Assembly: GCA_019973155.2 (NCBI GenBank)
Contig: BPQB01000036.1
Location: 1-64,000, forward strand
DNA: 64,000 nt
DNA from: Phanerochaete sordida
Taxonomy: Eukaryota; Basidiomycota; Agaricomycetes; Polyporales; Phanerochaetaceae
Reading direction: 5' to 3'
Of the stretch, positions 23,622 through 32,711 are shown piece after piece. Position numbers and translations under genes: made by a program. A model generated the notes under the pieces. The model was not told where the DNA came from, did no database searches, and saw only the letters and a list, made by a program, of their open reading frames with translations. The stretch's first letter is position 1. Each line of letters starts with the position of its first letter.

Positions 23622-25640
23622 TCACGGCGCCGTCTCGAACCTTTTGAGCCCCTTGGGCCGCGACGGCCTGCTCCGCGCGATGCGCTCCGCAATCCGCTCC
23701 ACAAGCCCCCCATCATCCAAGCCCTCCGCCTCGAGCACATGGCGCAGGAGGCCCTCGATGCCGGGCGCGGCGCCCTCGTCGCCCTCCTCCTGGTACGACG
23801 CGAGGCGCGGCAGGCGCATGCTCGGCGCGGGCACGACGTGCGTCGCAGGCGGGACAAAGTGCGGGAGGCGCTCGAGCGAATCTGGCGGCGAACCGCGTTC
23901 GAGTGCACGCCGAGCGCGTCGGGCGCCGCGGGCCATCCGCCGGGCGGGGGCGAAAGCGAAGGCGAACCGCGGTCGTACGGGCCCGCGCCCGCGGAAATGA
24001 GCGTGGGGAGGTCGCTGCGTAGAGGCGGCGGTGGCGGCGGCGTGACAAGCTCAGGCTGGAAGACGCGCTGCATGCACCCCTCAGGCTCCGCGAGCATCTT
24101 GTGGCGGATCTCTTCGCCGTGCGGCCTCCTCCTCATCGTCTTCGCCGCTCGAGGTGTCGCTGAGCTCCTCCTGCATGTGCACGCTGAGCACGGCGAGTAG
24201 CGTCTCGGTGATCTTCGAGATGCCGAACGGGAGCGACTAGGTCGTCCGGTCCAGGTGAAGGCGTCCGTGAAATTCGGGAGCCAGAACGGGTGTGGCGAGG
24301 AGTTGAATTGGTGGATTGTGAGGTTATTGTTCTTGTATTTGATGACCCCGCCCTTGTTGCGGTAGACATCGAGGTAGCTGGGCGCTGAAGACAGTGATGA
24401 CAGATGGGAATTTCTTGGCGGTCGTCTTGCAATACATCGCGTACCTGTGAGACCGTTGATAGCGCACAGACGGCTCGTAGCGGCAACACACACCCTAGGT
24501 CTTGCACCTCGTGCCCTCGAACTACGCTGGGAAGCCCATTCCGCTGGAGAAGCGCACACACGGTGGCGTATGTGTAGTCGTAGGAGCACCCACGAGCTGC
24601 GTTCGGGGGAAAGCCTTGAGCGCGGGGATCTGTAGGATCATAGACCACTGGCGGCAGTTCCTGGCAGCTTATGAGTGTTATGTTGTATGTACAGCCGCGA
24701 GACTCACTTCGTTTCCGTAAGCCGGGAACGGATGTGCCTGGAGTGGGTCGCTCAGGAGGCCGGAGCTTGGCGGCTCCATGAAGTGGTCTACCTGCAGATA
24801 GGCACATCAGCGCGTGAGACAAGTCTCTGGTCTTCAAGGACCACGGAAAGCTGCAGATGGTCCAGCACGTACCTGGCCGAGGTCCTATATCTTATCGAGG
24901 TGCGGGCCAATGCCGCCGTGCACAGTGAAGAACTTGCCGCCGATGAGTGTGGTGAGTGGGTCGAGCGAGATCATTGACGCATGGGCGACGCGTCAAAGGA
25001 CCTTGAATGGACTCGCTAGCGTACACCGAGTGGCCGGAGACGCGCCGCCTATACTGTATGCTGACCACTATAACGTGTGTGCGCTGGCCGTGTCTGGGAA
25101 CCGCTGTCTCAGCTGCGTTCTGCTTCGTCAAAGGACCGCACACAGCCTTCGTATATTCTTTCCGAGTGTTTGTGCAGTCCTGGACCAGATGTTAGTATTT
25201 GCTGCAGTCTGCGAAGCGATAGACTGTCGTACGCACATTTGCGACGAAAGGTAAGCAAAACCTGTCAGATGCCTGCATCAGTGGCTTCGCGGAGGAGTGC
25301 GCGGGCACATGGGTACCACGGCTTGCGAGCGCAGAGGTAAAGCAGACACTGCAACAGGAACAGTTCAAAGGCGAAATAAAGAGCAGTCATGGGCACGAAC
25401 CTCGATGCCGAACGATTCTCGTCGAGGAAAGGTACTCGGTCTCGTTAGACTTGCCACCAATCTCGAAGGCCTTCATGAGGTCGCTGTGCTGGATGCGGTG
25501 TTAGAAAGTACAGCATCGCACGCCGGATGGGCTCAGCTGGTTTACAAACTGTCCATGGATGTCTCTGCACACTGAGGGTTCGTCAGCTCGCGTGCGTGCA
25601 GGGACCACGAGCGGGAACGCACCTGTGAGCACCTGCAGCC
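23622..25640 (-). pseudogene. Calcineurin A (PP2B catalytic subunit) copy 1, decayed
   Basis: It is collinear with the intact copy at 32.7-35.1 kb but dead. It keeps [41 protein letters not shown] and the C-terminal tail (stop 23622). All metal-ligand motifs are damaged. GDIHGQ reads CRDIHGQ near 25560, GDYVDRG is removed by a small deletion near 25415-25440, and RGNHEC is shifted by one base and runs into a stop near 25280. A 14-bp insertion at about 24237-24250 shifts the frame after FTW. An insertion of about 140 bp lies at 24991-25137. The first exons (through the MLDPTDG region) are missing because homology stops near 25635. No phosphatase can be made. Confidence 0.85.
24991..25137. repeat. 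Insertion bounded by a 12-bp direct repeat in PP2B 1
   Basis: CGTCAAAGGACC occurs at 24991-25002 and 25126-25137. The corresponding site in copy 2 has the word once (CGTCGAAGGACC near 34154), and the material between is absent there. This fits either a small transposon insertion with a target-site duplication or a slippage-type duplication with filler. Confidence 0.55.
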
Positions 25641-25985
25641 TTCTTATGCAGCGTCACGCATGGCTGGCAGTGGCAAAATGAGCGGCGAAGGTAAGTTAAG
25701 CCCGTCAACACGCTCTAGGGTTAAGGTTGCACAATCGCGTGCAGTTCACGCGCGAGGCGCGCGAGCGTCCCTGTCGTGCGCACCGCCATGCGTCCTGCCC
25801 TCGTCGCTTCCATCCACCGCCCTGGTCTCTTGACCCCCGTCGGTCCGCGCTGTCCATCTCCCGCCGACGCCGACGCTAGCGGTCTCCAGAGCTGACATTC
25901 GACGCCGCCCACGACCCTGCAGGTCTCCCAGGTCGCAGCTGACTTGGCTTCAACCCCTGGCCTAGGCTGAGTTACTGAAGAGGTC
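25641..25985. other. Spacer between amplified units 1 and 2
   Basis: About 345 bp not shared with the other copies. It contains CTCTAGGGTTAAGGTTGC near 25718 and no gene that I can see. It marks the junction of the two direct units. Confidence 0.5.
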
Positions 25986-25997
25986 TACCGAGAACTA

Positions 25998-26340
25998 GAT
26001 GAACGTCGAAGGCGGCTGCGGGCAGGCCGCGATCAAGCCCGAGAACTAGGTGGCGGACGGCTGAAGCGACGCCCGGCAGTAGCAGAGGCCGCGGAGAAGC
26101 AGGACTGGCTCGACAAGGGCATCGAGTTCGCTGGCAAGAAGGCTGGCTTCACTGTCGTGAGTAGATGAGTTGCTGCCGTGTAGGCACGCACTGAGCCTGC
26201 TCCCAGAGCCACCAAAGCGCGAACCAGGCGGGTGACCCAGTCTAAGAGTGAGTTGTACGCTACTTCGCGCGGCGACGAAATGTTGATTGGGTACATTGAC
26301 AGGCCGCGATGTCCCTGGTGTCCGGCAAATCGTCGACATA
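25998..26340 (+). pseudogene. Small Gly/Gln-rich protein, copy 2, broken
   Basis: The sequence aligns with 17908-18320. MNVEGGCGQAAIKPEN is followed at once by a TAG, and a TGA follows near 26060. The DWLDKGIEFAGKKAG segment (about 26103-26148) is nearly identical to the intact copy, and the downstream words GTCGACATAGAAAG-CTACGAGTTGTAT match the 3' flank at 18307. Stops in all early positions rule out an intact product. Confidence 0.85.
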
Positions 26341-26370
26341 GAAAGCTACGAGTTGTATTCTATGCGTCAT

Positions 26371-27642
26371 CTAGGGAATAGAACATGGATTTACGGTATA
26401 TCGTTGGCGGCAGCTAGTCCAATCGAAGTTCAAACGCGGCCCGGCTTCGCGTTGTTGGGTCATTATGCGTTTGCACATCCAGGCCATCGTACCCTGGCAT
26501 CCTCGTACAAAGCTCGAGTTACCCGCCTCTTCACCTCCCAGCTCATCTACCCGCCGAACGACGTCCGCCCATACCCCCAACGCCCTCACAGAGACTATAG
26601 GGCCTGTCGAGCGTATCATCTTACCCCGCTGGTACGCACACGCGAGCTGCGCCAGGTGCGCTGCCTCCAGCACCCACTTGCCAGCGCCGCCGCTAGCAGA
26701 GCACGGTGCATCAAGCGCGTCCGTGACAGCAAACAGCCCGCATGCGCATCCCGCGATGCCGCCGCAGCGGCCGACCCCGCTTGCATACCGGGGCGCCTTT
26801 GCGCGCGAGCGCGGCGCGGCAGGCGGGCGGGCGCAAAGGACACGGGCCCGAGCATCCGCAGCGCAGCACGTCGGTGCCCTCGGCGAAGCGGCGCAGCAGC
26901 ATCGCGAGGAGGACGAGCACGGCTGGTGCGCCGTGGCGCCACCTGCACGGCACCAGCACGAGCTTTCCATCCCCATCGTCCTCAACGCCGCGCTGCGCCT
27001 TGTGCGGCCATTTGCCCCTAGGCGGCTGCAGGCCCAGGCGCCAGGCGAGCGTGTCGCGGAGCGTGGCCCAGTGCGGGGCGTGCAGCAGCGTCTGGAGGAT
27101 GCTCGCTGTTGCTTCTTCAGCACGACGCCGCTGCACGCCAAGCGGGCACGCACCGACGCCGTGCGCACCGCCGAGGTGCCGCGCGCCGTGCCAGCGCATC
27201 GCGTGATTCGCGTCGTCCACGTCCTGGAAGGTGTCGACGACGTCGCACGCAAGGATATCGTCGACGAACCGCTGCGCGGCAGCGTCCGCGGTGAGCTGCT
27301 GGAGCTCGTCGGCCGCGCCTGGCAGACCGTGCTGCGCGCGGAAGAAGAGCAGCGCGGGGAGCAGGCGTAGACCACCTCATAGCCGGCGTCGTCGCGGCGC
27401 TCGCTGTGCGCAGTGTGCCCCGTGGCGGTCAGCACGCGTGCGGCTGCGTCTGCGCGCTTGGCGTCGTGCTCGGAGGATGTGTGCAGGTGTGCGGCGAGGA
27501 CGAGCCCGACGGTGCTGACGGCAGTCTTGAGGAAGAACGTGTGCACGCCGTCAGACGCAGGCCGCAGCGGGGGCGCCGGGAGATGGGGTGGGGTCGAGTG
27601 CTCGAGGAACGCGAGATGCGTCGCGGCGGGGTGTCGATGCAT
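26371..27642 (-). pseudogene. Unknown gene with hydrophobic segment, copy 2
   Basis: Long open frames run through this GC-rich segment, but the frame that matches copy 1 changes twice. The N-terminus reads MHRHPAATHLAFLEHS and FFLKTAVSTVGLVLAAHLHT up to about VVYACSP. A second frame then gives LLFFRAQHGLPGAADELQQL, RFVDDILACDVVDTFQDVDD, MRWHGARHLGGAHG, ILQTLLHAPHWATLRDTLAW and APAVLVLLAMLLRRFAEGTD, a possible membrane helix. The first frame resumes with CGLFAVTDALDAPCSASGGA, WVLEAAHLAQLACA and GVWADVVRRVDEL. Either short unrecognised introns or frameshifts separate them. I can assign no function. Its position next to the NLR is conserved in units 1 and 2. Confidence 0.45.
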
Positions 27643-27659
27643 GAGGAGGCGGCCTGAGT

Positions 27660-29073
27660 GCTGCGTCTAGTCAAACGTCTAGAATTAATAACAAGGGACT
27701 TACCTCTGCGCCGGAACAGACACTCGGCTTGGACCGTTGGGTGCCGCTGCACCCGGGCGATTCCCGCGCGCATGTCAATGGCGTCCAGGATCTCTGCGCG
27801 GACTCGGGACAGGTCGAACGACAGGGGGTGTCGTGCGCGATACCCTGCAGTAATGCGGCGCATGGACAGCACAAATAGCTCGCGCCATAGTTGTCTTCCT
27901 TCGGGTCGAAGTTCGCTGTTTCTCCGCAGGTGAAGGTCGCGAGCAGCTCGCCGAAGCAGTGGAAAGTATGGTGGGGGACGGGACTTTGTGACTAGCGCCC
28001 GGGGGCAATGCCGCGCCTGCTAAGGCTCGCCAACCACAACACATTGTGACTTGTTTCTACGTGCAGTAAGGAGGTAAAGACAGTATCTACTGAGCCTACG
28101 GGACAGATTTTCTTCATTCTCAATTTTTGGTTTTTGTGAGAGCGATTTGGCCGTTTCCAATTACGTAATCAGGCGCTTATCGGGCGTCTCATGCCCGCCA
28201 ACACTGAGGGTCGGGCTCGAAAGGTGGATGCGCCTGCGTCCATGTCCTCAAAGTGCTTCAAAATGTGACTAAAGCTGTGTGTACATGCTTCGGAGAGCTT
28301 ATAGATTATTATTGGGTACCTTTTTTGGCATCTCCGAGCTCCTTACTGGGGTTCAAGTGTCGATGACCTTAGGCCAATTTGGCCGTTTTTCTAGGGTTAG
28401 GGTTACATTTTCCGATTCTTCTGTGCGTCGAGATTTGGGCTTAACTAGCCCACTCTGCGCTCAAAAATCAAATCTTGCGGCCCTGGCGGGCAAAACTGCG
28501 ACGTGACATGAAGTCCCGTCCCCCACCATACCATGCACGACAAGACTGAGAGCCGCGGCGTCTATAACTTGCGGGCCGATTGCCGCGCGGTGTTCGAGTC
28601 GCTGCCACCTGCGTCGATACCTTCACGACCACACTTTACAGCGAGGGTTTGCACTCTCAGCATCTTGTATCGTATGTCGCGGAACAATTTTCAAACTCCA
28701 ACTGGACTAGCAAGCTGTAGAGCATCGGCGAGCCTCGCAGCAAGTGTTTTCGCGCGAGCTGCCCGGGAAGCCTGGTGCGCGAGTGCAGGGGCCTAGGCGC
28801 ATTCGAAGAAGGCTCGAGATGGAGGAGCCTGCACAGCATCTGTACAGAGCAGATCATGCCTGTCCACGGCGTTGCGCGCTCGCAGCGTGATTTACGCATC
28901 ACGGTACTAATTATGAGATGTAGAGTTTAATCTTGTCAGTTCCAGTTCCACACACGTGGCAGAGTGCAGGAGACCGCATGCTCGCCGTGTGTATAGCACT
29001 GCCCTCCTCTTATGCTCACCTTGTAACCCACCACCACCTCGCCCGGCGTCCGCTGTCGGCAAACATCACACAG
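27660..29073. other. NLR 2 upstream region, no gene recognised
   Basis: 1.4 kb without a convincing gene. The proximal part, 28640-29000, is homologous to the NLR 1 promoter. The distal part (28050-28500) is AT-richer, has no counterpart in unit 1, and contains two telomere-like repeats and a repeated ATTTGGCCGTTT word (28148 and 28377). Confidence 0.55.
28392..28405. repeat. Interstitial telomere-like TAGGGTTAGGGTTA
   Basis: Two TTAGGG-type units, the usual basidiomycete telomere repeat, lie in the part of the NLR 2 upstream region that is absent from unit 1. Confidence 0.5.
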
Positions 29074-32000
29074 ATGGCGCATTTTCGCTTCAGAAAGAGA
29101 GATGTTGCGCTCGACCAAGTTCCCATCGTCTTGGAGATCGTGAAGATCGTGGCCGAGGCAGCACCTGTGCCCTGTCTTGGCCTAGTCGCCGATGGGTTGT
29201 CGTCTATTGTAGAGCGGGTACAGGTGTGCATTGTTGTGTGGCCCAGGGATGGTATGCGTCGTCCAGTACTAACTGTGGCTCATGCGGCCCGTGTAGGAGG
29301 TCCGTACCAATAGCGAAGACGCGAGGGCATTCTTAGAAAAGAGCCAAAAACTCGATGCGGCGGTCGTCAGCATGGTGTCAGACGCGAACGCTGCACTCGA
29401 CGCGTCCGGTCGTTTCACTCTTCAGGAACGGCTCGAGAAGCTTTTAGGGTACGCATGATATTTGGACACGGTGGATGGCGTTTCGAGCCTGACACTGACC
29501 TCCGTAGCGCACTTACCGAAGCTCGCATAAGCGCGGAGAAGTTGAGAGGCGGGGCCGGATTTTGGGGAGCCTTCGAGGGCGTTATCTACGCGAAGCGCAA
29601 CGAGGCGGTCCTAAAGGATCTCAATGAGCAGATTACAACCGCAGTCATACTGTTCAAAGTAAGTCATGCTTATGCCGCTCTCATCTGAGCTGTCAAAGCT
29701 ATATGATGCGCTCTGCTCCAGTTTCAGGGGCAGGTTGCAGTGGAGATTGAGATATGCAATGTCCGACACGACGCCAAGGTGCGTTAACCAACATGTTATC
29801 AAATATTTGTATTCACTGCACGGAAAGATTACCAAGAACGTCGTCATCAACACAGGTAAGTCTGACGTAGCATCGATAAGTGTTTCCGCTGAGTAAAAGT
29901 TAGAGCGTATCGTCGGAGCAGTCGGACATGGTGTGGAAGAGATTAGACATAGCATCAAGGTGGGTGTGCAGTATGTTCTCAGACCCCTTTTACTGAACTT
30001 AGACGATGGTTAGAACGTTTGGACTACAATTATCAACACAGGCAAGCCATATTCTTGTAGCGGGACTGTATCCTGCTCATGAGCATGCCAGGAGCCATGG
30101 TCGGCAACATTGGGCGCGAGATCAAGGTCTGTACTGCCAGTGATACTGTCAACGTCATGCTTGTGGGCCCTTTGTATATATACACAACACTCATTTTCAT
30201 ATATCAGATCGTACAGCATACAATGCTGACCGCGGGTCTGTTCCCTGTCTTTTCATGCAGTCCGTAACACTGATTGTCGATATGTTTAGATGAAGAACGA
30301 TTACTCAACTCCATACCTCATGCTCACGCCGGATATCAAGCTGTTGACGAGCTCAAGAGCGGCTTTCTGCAAGGCACGAGAGAAGAACTTTTCGGCGATC
30401 TAGACATCTGGATTTGCCAGCGGCCTCCTCCTCCTCCAGAAATACTACAGCAACTCTATCTACTGAGTGGTGGAGCTGGCCTGGGGAAGTCATCCGTCGC
30501 CCATCAACTCTGCGTACGCATAGCAGAGCGCCGGAGGATGAACCTGGGCGCGTCCTTTTTCTTCGTACGCGGCGGCGGAGACCTGGAATCCGCCCGAAGC
30601 TTCTTCTCCACGATAGCGCACCAGCTTGCCCTATCCCAGCCCATACTACGGCCGTACATTTCCTCCGCAGTCCCAGCGTTTCTAAAGGACGGCGAACAAC
30701 AACAGATGCTAAGGACATTCGAAGGACTGCTCTGGAACCCCCTCACCCAGTTCGCATCCTCGACGTCCGGGCTTGATCAGCCGATCACCTTCATCGTCAT
30801 CGATGGGCTTGACGAGTGCAAAGACAGGGCTCTTGTGCCAGAGCTTCTGCGATGCCTTATCCGGCTCGTACGAGCCTTTTCCTGGCTACGTATCTTCGTT
30901 GCAGCCAGGCCCGAGCCCCATATTATCCCCTCCCTAACATCCTCAAGCTCTTCTGACATTGTTCACCACGTCAGTCTGAACGAAACCTTCAATGAGTGGA
31001 GGGATGACGTGGACAAGTACCTGCGTGCAACGGTCCCGCAGCTGGAATCTTGCCGCGAATACGTCCGAATCAACCCTGATAAGCTCAACCAACTCATCTC
31101 ACGCGCAGGAGGCGTCTTCATCTATGCACGCGTTGCAGTCAACTTCCTCGAGGCGTTCAATGACAATCCCGAAGAAGTATTCACCCTTCTTCTAGGAGCT
31201 CGCGAGTCCGAACTCCCACCGATCGACAATCTCTATCTTCAGGTCCTTCGCCTAGCCTTCCCTGCCGAATATCTCCGCATCATGCCAGAACGTGCGGAGC
31301 GCCTTCGACGTCTCCTGACATTTCTTGCCCTGCGCAGAAGCGACCTCTCTCCCACTGCTACAGCACTGCTACTTGGACTCTCCAAGGACAACGTGGTGCA
31401 AATGGTTGATCGCCTACGCTCGGTCCTGCTGGTCAACGAGGACGGAAAGGTCGTCCCTTTGCACGCGACCTTCGCCGAATTCTTGATGGACGCCAGCCGA
31501 TGCATCGACCCAGTATTCCATATCGAACGCGCGAGCGGACATGCGCTACTGGTTTCAAGATGTTTTGCGACCTTCTCTTTCGAGATCGTTGAAGCATTCC
31601 TGGCTAGTGCACGAGATGGTACCAACGAGGGGCTGCAGAGCTGTGTACGCTACACCTTTCACTGGGATGACCACTTGAAGAGTGCAAAATACAGCACAGA
31701 ACTTAGTCAGCAGCTTCAGACCCTCGTGAATGTCCAGATCCCCATGTTCACGCGACTACATGGAAAATTCGCTCGACACCGGGAGGCCCTCACTGCGTTT
31801 CTCGAAGTGCGCTCTTTATAATCATCCATTCTCACGAATCTGACAGAAATCGCAGCTGTCGGGGGATCCTACGGCAATTTTTGCTGAATATATCAAGTTC
31901 AACGAGTATTGCTATGACTGGTGGTGGGCGCGTATACGCAGGGACTATGACGGCAGTCCTCGCGCCGTGGACACCGATAGTGGCGTCACGGATGACCCCG

Positions 32001-32194
32001 TGAAGGTCTCTGAATATCTCAACAAGGAGCTACGGGCAAATGAGACTGGGCACACAGTCTCGAGCGAAGATCTGATACGGTATGGCGCAGTCATGGAGGA
32101 CTTTGTGATGCGGATTAGGAGCTCGGGCTCGGAGGCCCTATGGTACGATCGCAAGCTCGCGGCGGGTTGGGCGTCGACCTTTGAGAGCTGGTAG
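29074..32194 (+). CDS. NACHT-type NLR (STAND) protein 2 with MLKL/HeLo-like N-terminus
   Basis: This is the paralogue of NLR 1 with the same exon plan. The start MAHFRFRKRDVALDQVP matches NLR 1. The helical N-terminal domain (IVLEIVKIVAEAAPVPCLGL, VADGLSSIVERVQ, YAKRNEAVLKDLNEQIT) is intact. Linker exons are repeated (FQGQVAVEIEICNVRHDAK, VGHGVEEIRHSIK), and this copy appears to have one linker exon more than NLR 1. The NACHT exon has VDELKSGFLQGTR, Walker A SGGAGLGKSS, Walker B FIVIDGLDECKDR and an AARPEPHII sensor. The winged-helix part reads LLGLSKDNVVQMVDRLRSVL. The tail has EYCYDWWWARIRRDYDG, VTDDPVKVSEYLN and SSGSEALWYD, with GWASTFESW at the end. The tail and the following spacer are closer to copy 1 at nucleotide level than the NACHT exon is. 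PP2B 2, the only intact phosphatase, converges on it. Confidence 0.88.
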
Positions 32195-32711
32195 CTTCAC
32201 TCAACATCCTCCTCTCCTGTAGTGGCACTGCCAGTGGCTCATGTGTATTAGATGATTGGTGGTAGCTGAATGACCTGCGTGTGTGCTGCCGTGTATTGCT
32301 TGTACTAGATGACCCTACATGAGCATTTCCTCAACGTCCGTGAAGTACAGTACTACCCACACCGTACGCATCTAGTTCTAGACGGAGCTGCTATACTCGT
32401 CAAGCAATCTCTGCTGCATGTTCTGTGACGCACGCCATCTAGATAACCCAGCCGAGGCCAGAACGACATGCGGCCCGCGTGCGAGGGGACCACAGAGCAA
32501 ACTAGGTTGACGGAAGTGGCGTATGCAACGGTCAAAAGCTCTTAGACGAAGGCACTAGTGTACATTACAATAAACTACATACATACAACAGCAGATGCGG
32601 ATAGATAATACGCTAGTAGAAATCGTGACACAGCGACTCGGAGACATAGTTTCACATGCAGACTCGTGATTACCAGCATGCCGATCCCGACAGAAGGACG
32701 CTGCGAGTCGT
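32195..32711. other. Convergent NLR 2 / PP2B 2 spacer
   Basis: No gene is seen. It is homologous to 23106-23621 and holds the 3' UTRs of two facing genes, so antisense overlap of transcripts is possible. Confidence 0.6.

Larger units (their letters stand above)
17896..25635. repeat. Amplified unit, copy 1 (direct)
   Basis: This segment holds the small Gly/Gln-rich gene, the hydrophobic-segment gene, NLR 1 and the decayed PP2B 1. It is collinear with 25.99-34.66 kb at nucleotide level, including the NLR upstream region and the convergent NLR-PP2B spacer. Similarity ends abruptly near 25635, inside the PP2B gene. Confidence 0.8.

Noticed and set aside
26465..27370. 301-residue plus-strand open frame in unit 2
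   Set aside because: The translation is Ala/Arg/His-rich, typical of the antisense of GC-rich coding DNA. The minus-strand frames are the ones conserved with unit 1.
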